Shown here piece by piece: positions 10,837 through 20,362 of a stretch of DNA of 64,000 bases. Positions within the stretch are counted from its first letter, which is position 1. Each line of letters starts with the position of its first letter. The stretch is from Stereocaulon alpinum (taxonomy: Eukaryota; Ascomycota; Lecanoromycetes; Lecanorales; Stereocaulaceae), in NCBI GenBank assembly GCA_018257865.1, contig JAEUBA010000005.1:62001-126000 (forward strand). Reading direction: 5' to 3'. Position numbers and translations under genes: made by a program. Below the pieces are notes generated by a model, which worked only from the letters and a program-made list of their open reading frames with translations, ran no database searches and was not told where the DNA came from.

Positions 10837-11181
10837 CGTGAGGGTCTAAAGTGTTTCCCTTAGGGGTAGTGAATGCCGACTGTAGGATTAAGCTTGGCCC
10901 CAGCCATGGGTGGAGCTTCGGTCAAACAGTGAAGAAGCATTGGGTGTAGGGTTCTACTATATTATGTAGAAGCGAATATTGCATCAATAGCCCCGATACT
11001 GTCGTCAGTTTCGGTCACATTATTAGCAACTTTAGGTTCCGACTTTGAAAACCATGTCTGGGTTGAAAGGAAGCTTGAAGGTGGGGAACGCGGTGGGGTC
11101 CGTACCCAAGAGTGCCAAGCTGCGGAATGGCCCCGCTATAATGAGGCTCAAAAAGCTCGCAGAGGTAAGTGATAACGAAGT
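10837..11181. promoter_or_regulatory. Divergent 5' region of the MATE gene and She9, with an upstream ORF
   Basis: The interval holds the 5' regions of two divergent genes. It contains a 43-codon plus-strand ORF from ATG 11054 whose TGA at 11183-11185 overlaps the She9 ATG at 11182. The same ORF holds a perfect GTAAGT at 11165. It is either a uORF or a first exon; see the findings. Confidence 0.45.
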
Positions 11182-12515
11182 ATGAAATCGATGGTCGGAC
11201 AGGCGGCAGCCTCACCCAGAATTGCCTTATCGAAAGCTTTCTCGTCCAGGTCATCGTCTTTCCGGACGACTTACAAAGCCCAACGGTCCGCTGAGCTATG
11301 GAGTTGCGAACGGTGCTTACATTCAAACCGACGCCCGTCCGACTTGAAGAAGACGCTTGTTCACTCACCTACTTCGCGCTTACAAACGTTCCAACAGACA
11401 AGGCTAATTGAAGCTGTCTTTTTCACGTCCCAAAAGAGATTTCAATCGAGCGAAACTGATAATGGGCCTGACAGACCAAGGAAGGACCTGCCCTCGGAGG
11501 AAGAAGGACGAAGGTCTCAAACCTCTAAGCGGTTCAACCATCTTATGGACAATCTCCAGTCCAACATATTCATCGCTGGACAAAGACTGAACGACTTGAC
11601 TGGCTACTCAGGTATTGAGGCCTTGAAGAAAGACATCGAGCAACAAGGTCCGTGCCCATGTGCCTAGTACCTGCTCGACACTAACATTGGCTAGAACAGC
11701 TTGTCCAAGCAACTCGGAAATCTCTCCAAAGCGCTAGGGAAGCCTACTCTAAAGCAATCAGCCAACGCTCCGGCTCACAACGAGAAGTGAACGAGCTTCT
11801 GCAGCGAAAGCACGCCTGGACACCTAATGACTTGGAGCGTTTTACGGAGCTGTACCGGTCCGATCACACAAATGAGCAACTTGAAACTGCTGCCCAAGCG
11901 AACTTGACAGCCGTTGAAAAGCAGGTAGAAGAAGCCGGGCAACGTTTGAGCGCCTCCATATTGGCTCGCTATCACGAAGAGCAAATATGGAGCGACAAAA
12001 TACGAAGGATGAGCACCTGGGGGACATGGGGATTGATGGGTGTGAACATATTGCTGTTCCTCGTGTTTCAGATTGGGGTTGAGCCTTGGAGAAGGAAGAG
12101 ACTTGTTAAAGGCTTTGAGGATAAGGTAATGGAGGCTCTTGAACGAGAAGGATCTGTTGTCGGCAACATTCCCATGGAGATGAACATCGATCGAGGCACG
12201 CAGACAGTAAGCGTCGAAGAAAATCAGGAGCCTGAGCTGGCGGCCGAAGAGCCAATAAGGGAGGGTTTTCTGCTAGTGGATGAAGTCGCTTTGCCAGATA
12301 CCGCTGGCCGTGAAGTTCATAGCAGTGTCAACCCCGATCATCCTGCTGGCAAGCCTCTCTCTAATTTCGAAAGGATGAGGGAAGGACTGCGAGATATGTT
12401 CAGTGAGCGACAGATAACAATCCGTTGTGTGGATCTGACAACAGCTATGCTTGAAGGAACTGCGGCTGGAGTCGCATTCGTGGGAGTGCTAGTACTACTT
12501 CTAAGACCAAAATGA
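11182..12515 (+). CDS. MDM33: Mitochondrial inner-membrane fission protein She9/Mdm33
   Basis: Exons 11182-11647 and 11695-12515 (intron GTCCGT...CTAG, phase 1) give 428 residues. The N-terminus, rich in Ser, Arg and Ala (MKSMVGQAAASPRIALSKAF), fits a mitochondrial presequence. The middle is a long coiled coil with the family signature QREVNELLQRKHAWTPNDLERFTELYRSDH. A first membrane segment (LMGVNILLFLVFQIGVEPWRR) is followed by a matrix or intermembrane acidic linker, and a second hydrophobic segment ends the protein (GVAFVGVLVLLLRPK). Mdm33 proteins sit in the inner membrane and affect inner-membrane division and phospholipid homeostasis. An alternative 5' exon (11054-11164) could be joined in frame by a 38-nt intron, which would lengthen the N-terminus. 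Confidence 0.92.
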
Positions 12516-12664
12516 CATTGAAACAGTGCTTCCTTCCCTTCCCTTCTTGCTATAGACTCTTCTCTATTGCCGATGACGGGCCAAGGTACAACTTCAGTAG
12601 CTCAAAGTCCAATTTATCATGTCTATCATCTATCGTCCATCTAGACAAACCTTTATAACGAGCT

Positions 12665-13672
12665 TTAATCTGCCATCACGAACTTCAAGAATGCTTGAGC
12701 AACCAGGACACCGTCCTGCGGGTTCCCTACCCTGGCCATCCCATCCTCATAGATTCCGTCAGGGAAGATATTCAGCTTGTGCCTGTTCTTCAACAAGTCT
12801 GCAACAATTTCCTCCGTGAACTCCGGGTGCCCCTGAACAGTAACCAGCTTTTTGGGTATATACATACCCTGGACTTCACATGGGCCTGAAGATCCCAAAT
12901 CTTCCACTCCTTCAGGATAGTAGTACACAATATCCTTGTGCATTTGGTGGATACTCTGTCCTCAGATTAGCTCTACCAGGTACCTTTTCCCAGGCACCCT
13001 GCCCCAGCAACCTAAATGAAGATTGTACGTACCAATGTATCTCTCCCTCCAAACAATCTCTTTCCTTTCTCCGTCAACTTGACCTGACTGACACTGACTT
13101 CCCATGCTCCACCTTCACTCCTAGCCACTTTGGCCCCCAATGCTCTCCCCACGATCTGATGCCCGTAGCAGACTCCAATAATCCTCACTCTGTTCTGCGC
13201 AAGCACTTCTTTTACGAAGTCGACCAGCCGTACGACCCACGGATCATTATCGAAGGCATTATATCCTTTTCGCAGCAATTGGTCAGCCAGACCCCGGATA
13301 CAAGTGCTCAAATGCTGCAGGTACGTCGCTTCGCTCAGCCCTCCCTCCCTAAGGCCCGTCATACAGGTAGGGAACCCACATACGACTCCCCGTAATCAGC
13401 ACCGCGTCCACATCCGCCATCTTCGGATATCCCTTCCTCCTCGTCCAATTCCAGTCCCCGCCCATTTCTTCAACCACTCCATCCTTGGCTCCTTCGCTGT
13501 TTACGACATCCCATCCCGTAATTTCGAGTCTTTCCCTTGGTATATTTGACGCATCGGCAGCTTTGTGTAACAGAGATGTAAAAACAGCGCCATAACTGCC
13601 ATATTTGGTCTTGGTGTAATTGATGGGTACGTCGGCTTCGAGAACAGCTATGCGGATGGAGGAGGGGGCCAT
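12665..13672 (-). CDS. Class I glutamine amidotransferase-like protein
   Basis: Three exons, 13672-13384, 13265-13033 and 12955-12665, encode 270 residues. The class I GATase nucleophile elbow is IIGVCYGHQIVG with Cys129, and the His-Glu pair is in TVQGHPEF (His217, Glu219), so the catalytic triad is intact. The N-terminus starts MAPSSIRIAVLEAD, and the first splice restores ITGSRYNAFDNDPWV, a pattern typical of stand-alone fungal GATases related to yeast YLR126C. No synthetase domain is fused. Such proteins hydrolyse glutamine or related gamma-glutamyl compounds, and the true substrate is often unknown. An in-frame Met at 13720 would add 16 Pro/Ser-rich residues and is less likely. The gene converges with She9, with 149 bp between stop codons. 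Confidence 0.93.
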
Positions 13673-14876
13673 AATGCTGGTGACGAAGTGCGAAGGGGGT
13701 TGGGAGGGGGGTAGTGACAATTGGAATCACCATTTAATCCATTGGATGGATATGATACTACGCTAACACGTTTTACCACTATCTTGCCCAGTACCAGTAC
13801 TTCATAGCATTTCTACTACAGCTTGTTACTCAACAACGCCATCATCTTTTCATATCGGAATTCTTAGTCAGTGCGTTAAACATATTTCCTTTAGAATCAT
13901 TATAATTGATTCATAGATCTTGTTCCACTGTTTGTAACTAAACAGTAGGCAAGATTTTGGGAGAAGTACTTGATTCTCTGATATTGCAAGGCTCATCTGC
14001 TAGAGATTCGGGGCCCCTAAGTCCCCGAATTTAGCAGCATAGTTTCTGCGATTCTCAGCATTCTACCCCCTAGAATTTGTACTTTTACAGCGTATCAAGA
14101 TAGCGTATCAACAGGGCAATGTCAAGCCCCCTAAGATTCCTACCGACTGTATGACAATCTAGGACAAGTAGTAGGGTATGCGCGCTGGAGGTATTGTAAG
14201 TATCATAGAATACAACTTACACTGGCAGAAAGTAGTGGCACTACTGTACCTCGTCAAGAACAGAGAAGAGTTCATGAATACCTGGGCGGGGTGCCCCCTA
14301 AACGAGACACCCAAGCGAGCCATTACACTGCGTTAGTGCCGCATAAGGCGGTTTCCTATGGCGTCGTTGGGGCCTGGGTTGCGCCACGGTTCGGGGGTAC
14401 CGTCAACTTTTCCTCGTTCTTGACGATCTTACAGTACCCATCGCCTTTTGCAGACTCCAGCACTATGTTCCATCATGTTTCATCTAATTGCTAATTATCT
14501 TAACGGCTACGGGCGAGTCAGATAGAGGGCAACTCCTGCTGCATCCCCAATGTTGATAGCTGCTGGTCACATACGCTCCTCACCACGACCTAGCTGCAAT
14601 TGTTGGTTTTAATCTTGCGTTGCGGAGGACAATAGGATTGATATGCCGTAACGAACTACTGCTATTCATGAATGGAATCGAGCATGCAAGCGAATGACAA
14701 TGACAATAGCGAAGACGACCGTCATATCGGACTTAGCGGGCCTCACTGGCGCGTTTGGCGATCACAAATGCTCATCCCAATAATGATGTCCGGCTGCATA
14801 ACTAAACTACAATTCTCGACTTTCGCGCGTCTTCCACATCCATTGACTCCCAGTAGACACGATTCCAGATCCTCGT
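13673..14876. other. Gene-poor intergenic region with a short hairpin
   Basis: No convincing gene. A perfect 8-bp inverted repeat (ATTCGGGG at 14006-14013, CCCCGAAT at 14023-14030, 9-nt loop) lies in otherwise unremarkable sequence. The start of the interval is the 5' region of the amidotransferase gene, and the end is the 5' region of the dehydrogenase. Confidence 0.4.
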
Positions 14877-14996
14877 ATGCGTCCCACAGCAATTCGCCAT
14901 AAAGTTCTGTCCCTTCCCAACCTTCTGAAGCGTCCGACTTCCAACCCAGCATCGATCCTCTGCGCGCCCCTCTGCTCCGAGACCGCAAGACGAACA

Positions 14997-16190
14997 ATGG
15001 CAACAGCCATGGCAAAACGTCTCGAGGGCAAGACAATAGTCGTTACTGGGGCATCGTCCGGGATTGGCAAAAGCACAGGTCTCTACGCTCCTTCAATGTT
15101 CGACGTTTACTGTGCTGATGCTGTCCAGCAATGGAGTTCGCTCGGACGTCTCCGAAAAACCTCAAGCTCATCCTGACCGCTCGACGAATCGATACCCTGA
15201 AAGACATTGCGGAACAAATCAACAAGGAGGTCGGTAGCGGGGTACAGGTCTTGCCGGTAAAGTTGGACATCAGCAAGCCCAGCGAAGTGAAGAGTTTTGT
15301 GGAATCGCTACCAACGGAATTTAAAGAGATCGACGTATTGGTTAATAATGCGTATGTCTTGTCAATGTACATAAAAAGCTGTCGGACAGCACTCGCTAAC
15401 TCAATGTCCATCATAGGGGTCTTGTCAAAGGCACAGCAAAAGCACCGGATATACTAGACGAAGACATAGAAGTGATGATGGCCACCAATGTCACAGGCTT
15501 GATCAATATGACACAAGCCATCATGCCGATATTCAAGAACCGCGACGATGGCGGACGTGGTGATATCATCAACATTGGCAGCATTGCAGGAAGAGAAGGC
15601 TATCCTGGGGGCTCAATATACTGTGCAACGAAAGCCGCTGTCCGAACATTTACAGATGCTTTGCGGCGAGAACTAATTGCTACGAGGATAAGAGTGATGG
15701 AAGTGGACCCTGGACAAGTAGAGACGGTACAGCGGACCACATGTATAGTGGGAATGTCATGGCTCATTAGGCTTTCAGGAATTCTCTGTTGTACGATTCT
15801 ATGGTGATAAGGCAAAAGCTGACGCCGTCTATGCGTTCGTGCACCACCTCGTAGCTGGGAAGCTAGCTAATCAATTCGCAGTGGCTGCGAACCTCTTACT
15901 CCGGCTGACATTGCCGAAGTCATTGTTTTCAACGCTGGAAGACGGGAAAATGTTGTGGTCGCGGATACGTTGATATTTCCCAATCATCAGGTATAGCAAC
16001 CCCCATCTATCTTCCTCTACACCAGCACTTTTCTGATTGCTCCCCAGGCTGCTGCTACAGTCATGCACAAGAAGTTGTGAATACCTGCGCAATGCTAACG
16101 TCTCGATAGGCTGGCGCTGGAGGAGCGATGTACAAGAAGCCACCACAGCCATTACAATAATCACGAACGTAGAAATGCAGTGTCATTAAC
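14997..16190 (+). CDS. NADP-dependent short-chain dehydrogenase, YDF1 (YMR226C)-like
   Basis: Six exons: 14997-15078, 15129-15351, 15417-15726, 15779-15834, 15882-15990 and 16110-16190. All junctions keep one frame and give 286 residues from the Met at 14997; an in-frame Met at 14877 would add a 40-residue extension. The nucleotide-binding loop is TGASSGIGK, NNAG-type sequence is restored at the exon 2/3 junction, and the catalytic Ser and YCATK follow INIGSIAGREGYPGGS. The ends of the family, VEVDPGQVETEF-like and LIFPNHQAGAGGAMYKKP, identify the yeast Ydf1 group, which oxidises serine, allo-threonine and 3-hydroxy acids with NADP. After YKKP the frame continues for 14 more residues (TTAITIITNV...), a longer tail than I expect for the family. 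The location is probably cytosolic. Confidence 0.93.
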
Positions 16191-16228
16191 CATAAGAAAG
16201 CCTCAAACCTATGAGTCGGATGCCTGTG

Positions 16229-16843
16229 CTATTGCTCGCCGCCAAGCTTCTCTTCGATGGTCTCCAAGTCCTCGGCATCAGATAGTTCAACGACCTTCCC
16301 AGCTTCAGCAGTGTTCTTCATCAATTCTTTGCCCCCTGCATACAGCATCCTCAGCTCGGCATTACATGTAACAGGAAGGTAGTAGAGCAGTACGTATGGC
16401 ACCGAGATACGTCCCGAAGCCTGACTTACTGTCAGCGTACATCGGCGAACGAAGAACCCGCAGGAGACGTACGAGAGTCAAAGGGTAGCTCAGCAGTACA
16501 TATCTCGGCGAATGTGGCGGCAGCTCATCTGCAAGCTCTTGCATGTTTGTGTAGACTTCATCATCCGCTTGCGTGATCTCAAGAGTGCTTTTATCGATAT
16601 GGTCTATAGCATAGCAACGAGTCAGCGTTGAACTGCAGGCATGCTGAAAGGTACGATTTGCATACAGTGTCAGATGCAGGACGTACATATCACGGCTTGG
16701 GGGTCTTTCGACCTCGACGTCCCTAGCCGAAACTTGCGCAGCTTCTCTGTAGTCTCCGAAGAAAATGTATACAGCCGCGCTTCGGAACCCTGTATGAATT
16801 AGGCTCTTACGTTTGAGCGGGTGAGCGAGCCCGTACTTACCAT
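16229..16843 (-). CDS. GMF1: Glia maturation factor homologue (ADF-H domain), Arp2/3 debranching regulator
   Basis: Four coding exons: 16843-16841, 16789-16687, 16603-16473 and 16420-16229, giving 142 residues, the usual GMF length. The first coding exon is only the ATG; GTAAGT follows it directly and a 51-bp intron ends in ATACAG before GGTTCC. The spliced protein begins MGSEARLYTFSSETTEKLRKF, continues PQAVIYHIDKSTLEIT and DDEVYTNMQELADELPPHSPR, and ends VVELSDAEDLETIEEKLGGEQ. The ADF-H core YVLLSYPLTL...SVPYVLLYYLP is intact. GMF binds the Arp2/3 complex and promotes debranching of actin networks. A longer unspliced ORF covering this locus is not real, because it breaks up the family sequence. 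The gene is divergent from the molybdopterin-binding-domain gene. Confidence 0.93.
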
Positions 16844-17086
16844 GTCTATGGATTGTGGTATAAGAATAGAATGGATTTCGATCAAGCTTTGAGCTCCTCG
16901 AAGCCTGGGAGCCACCTTTTGCCAAGACTCCGGATAAATCGCGGCTATATCGGTAGATGTCCTCGCCGAGCCCGATCAATACATCATGCATTGCCGTTGG
17001 CTTTAACGGCCTTAATCGGTTGCTTACATGCTCTTCCGCAAGCGATAATAGAGCAGATAGTCCGTACCATAGCTCGTTCTCTCTCC
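16844..17086. promoter_or_regulatory. Divergent promoter of GMF1 and the molybdopterin-binding-domain gene
   Basis: This is the 243 bp between the two start codons. No TATA box is obvious. Assigned from orientation only. Confidence 0.5.
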
Positions 17087-18225
17087 ATGTTCGCTAGGCT
17101 TAGTCAATTGAGTCGACATCTCTCACGGCCGCTCCCTAATTACGCTCACTCCTCCGCGGCCACCTCGCGTGCTTCGGTCAGGACCAACATTATGGCTACA
17201 GCAGAAGAGAGAACCAAGCGCATGATACATACTGCAGGATGCATAATCATTGGGGACGAAGTTCTCGGGGGAAAGGTTTGCTCCGCCATCATGCGAACTT
17301 ACTCCAGCTAATACATTGCGATTCAGACAGTCGATACGAACTCTGCATATCTCGCCAAATTCTGCTTTAAATTAGGCATGAACCTGAAGCGAGTAGAAGT
17401 GATTGGCGACGATGAAAGCGAGATAGTAGAAGCTGCAAGGCGAATGAGTGACAACTACGACTTTGTGGTTACGAGGCAAGACTGCATGCAGCGTTGGAGC
17501 TGAGCATACGCTGACAGGTTACAGTGGAGGGATTGGCCCAACGTAAGCGTGACGAGGCTTGCATGTTCGATGACGAATGCTTACTCAAGAACACCCTCAG
17601 GCATGATGATATTACGTACCAGTCGATAGCGAATGCTTTTGGACTGAAGCTTGTGGAACACGAAGAGTCATTACAGCGAATGATTAAGCTGTCGAAACCA
17701 CATCCGTCACAACCGAACTTCAAATGGGACGAACCATCGCCTGCGCTCGAAGCCAAGAAACGGATGATCAGGCTACCAATTGACACAACAAGAGAGGAAA
17801 AGGACCAGGTACTGTTCGCCGACGAGAGCCTCTGGGTTCCCATAAGCGTTGTGAATGGGAATATTCATATATTGCCCGGCGTACCCAGGCTGTTTGAAAA
17901 GCTACTGGAAGGATTGAAACCACGACTAGTACCACGGCTAACAGATCCGGAGGGCAAAGGCGTTTACAGAATGCTATTTTCAACCCCAATGGCCGAGAGT
18001 GCGGTAGCAACATATTTAACAGAGCTGGCCGCACAGGTTGAGCCGAAAGGTATCAAGGTAGGAAGTTATCCTCGCTGGGGGAAGAAGAGGAACTCTGTGA
18101 CACTGGTTGGGCGGAATAAGGAGCTTATGGAACAGATCGCTCCCGAGGTTGCGAAGAACGTGCAAGGAGTCAGGGTGGAGAGAGAAGACGAAGCAGACGA
18201 GAGCGATGATCCAGACGAGGGATGA
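17087..18225 (+). CDS. Molybdopterin-binding (MoCF) domain protein, FLAD1 N-domain-like
   Basis: Exons 17087-17275, 17327-17475, 17525-17542 and 17601-18225 give 326 residues. Exon 3 is an 18-nt micro-exon encoding the glycine-rich loop. The intron before it starts with GC (AG|GCAAGA) and ends TTACAG. The spliced MoCF signature is VVTSGGIGPTHDDITY, which requires that micro-exon. The N-terminus (MFARLSQLSRHLSRP...) is Arg/Ser-rich and could target mitochondria; a second Met (MATAEERTKR) starts just before the conserved TAGCIIIGDEVL. The domain resembles the N-terminal part of FAD synthases such as human FLAD1, where it carries FAD-hydrolase-like activity, but no FAD-synthase domain follows. 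The C-terminus is acidic (DEADESDDPDEG). True cofactor synthesis is unlikely from sequence alone. Confidence 0.9.
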
Positions 18226-19486
18226 CAGCTTTTCTTCAAGCGCCTGACAGGGCGAGCAAGGGTCTGAGCTGGGCAACGGGTATAGCATGAATAAGCCCTT
18301 AATCATGCCAGCCGGTAATTAGATATCGGAGCTTAAATTGACGAAGCACATGGCTTATGCAGTATTACGTCGTAGTGGCCACTGACGAACACAACAACAC
18401 ACACGGTTTTGCTTGAAAGATGTACCTGCAGATGTAGAAGGATGTACCGCCGATGCATGTGAAGGAGATGTCCCTCAGTTAACGGCTGGAACGGGGCTCG
18501 GGTTTTACCTACCTACCGTACCCAAATACCGGCTGTGTGGATGCTGACCCCTTGCCACATCCCTTTTCCAACGGCTCTGGCTACTTCAGCTCTTCATCTC
18601 GCATCCTCTACATACAGTATCTTCGGAGTAGTATCAAAGCGTGACATCCTACCCTATCCACATTACTAAGCCAGAGGCACAGAAACTAGCTGGCACCCTG
18701 ACAGGCTCTCACACAGCGTATTCCAACGGCCTATCAGAAGCCCACAAGATTGTGTGTTCCGCCGGGCCTGGAAACGGAGCGGCACACCCTAAGCTTAGAA
18801 AACCATTTCTCCGGGACCGAGCTGTCTTCCAGAATTGCGGAGGTGCCTGCTGTTAGGAGTGCAAGTGTGCCCTAAGTCACTAAGTGTGCTCACTAACGTC
18901 GGCGCTAAACAGGCCTTGTGGCTCCGGGAAACCTCACCGAGCGTACGTCCCCTGTCAACCCGCATCCTTCCCATGCTTGCAGAAGCCATGAGGACGGCCC
19001 AGCAAAACTTTCACTAAAAAGGGATTCAAGCCGAGTACCGTATCAAAGCCAGTCAACTCCATCTTTCTACACCAATACTTCAATACTTGCCAGCTCCACC
19101 ATCCTGAGCAACGCCATTGGAAGCCTCTCCTATCATACACGCTCGACCTGTCGCTTTCAATTCCTATCTCCATCAGCTCTCCTTTCAAAATAAGGACACA
19201 GCTTTTGCAGACATTGCTCAAACCGATCAAAGCTATTCCGAGCTTTAAGTACCTGTATCTACATTCGCGCGGATAGCAATTGGCGATATAAGCGGTCCAC
19301 CCTCTACCATCCCTGCCCCGTCTCCCTCGTGGCTTGTCGTCACATCCGCATACACGAGGCACAGACACGAGCACCGAGACATCGGATACGCTCTTGTTAC
19401 ATCGACCGTTGGAAGTCGATTAAGCCTCGCCACACGCTTCTCACTTTCCACCGTATCTATATCGAGCTCGAGACGCTACCCTCGCC
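18226..19486. other. Long 5' region of the Ras gene
   Basis: No gene is supported. The pyrimidine-rich stretch just upstream of 19487 fits a fungal leader. The distance (over 1.2 kb) allows a long 5' UTR or regulatory region for Ras. Short ORFs here have no recognisable sequence. Confidence 0.4.
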
Positions 19487-20362
19487 ATGTCTAATAAAGT
19501 GCGTGATCTCCTTTCCTGCTTGCATCCGCCGCCTCTGTGTGCTATGAAGCGTCCTAACAGTCCCCCGTTGCAGTTCCTTCGAGAGTACAAGCTTGTGGTC
19601 GTTGGAGGAGGAGGCGTAGGAAAGTCGTGCTTGACTATCCAATTGATACAGAGCCATTTCGTCGACGAGTATGATCCTACAATAGAAGGTTTATCTTCCT
19701 TTCCCATGTTATGAAGGGCACACGCTCACACTACCTATCCTAGATTCCTACCGAAAGCAATGCGTGATAGACGACGAAGTCGCACTATTAGACGTGCTGG
19801 ATACAGCTGGTCAGGAAGAATACTCAGCGATGCGGGAGCAATACATGCGCACAGGCGAGGGCTTTCTACTGGTCTACTCAATCACATCACGAACGAGCTT
19901 CGAGGAGATCCTGACGTTTCAGCAACAAATACTGCGTGTCAAGGATAAGGACTATTTTCCCATTATCATAGTGGGCAACAAGTGCGACCTAGATAATGAG
20001 AGGGAAGTGTCAAGACAAGGTACGTTCAATGATCTGTCCGAGATCCACATGGTTCAAATTAAATCTACTCAATCCTAAGAGAGCTCGTTCTACCTTGCGA
20101 AAATCATAGCTAATAAAGATCGTGGTGTACAGAAGGAGAGAACCTGGCTCGCCAATTCGGCTGCGCCTTCATCGAAACATCCGCCAAGTCCCGTATCAAT
20201 GTCGACAACGCCTTCTACAACATCGTCCGCGAAATTAGAAGATACAATAAAGAAATGTCGGGCTACAATCCCGGCGGACAAATGGGCGGCAACGGGCCTA
20301 AGCCGCAGACAGAGAAACCAGCAGGAGCCGGCTGTTGTGGAGGGAGATGTGTTGTGATGTGA
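19487..20362 (+). CDS. Ras small GTPase
   Basis: Exons 19487-19498 (12 nt, MSNK only), 19574-19688, 19744-20019 and 20133-20362 encode 210 residues. All Ras motifs are present: P-loop GGGGVGKS (15-22), effector region YDPTIEDSYR formed at the exon 2/3 junction, DTAGQEE, NKCD and ETSAKS. The C-terminus has a Gly/Pro-rich hypervariable region, a CC pair suited to palmitoylation and a CVVM CAAX box for farnesylation. It therefore belongs at the plasma membrane, where fungal Ras controls cAMP and MAP-kinase signalling, polarity and morphogenesis. Length and the CVVM box match Ras1/RasA orthologues rather than Rsr1 or Rheb. All critical residues are normal, so a functional GTPase is expected. Confidence 0.97.

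Noticed and set aside
16362..16991. 209-codon minus-strand ORF at the GMF locus
   Set aside because: It reads through three introns; the spliced GMF1 model explains the conserved pieces and continues past its stop.
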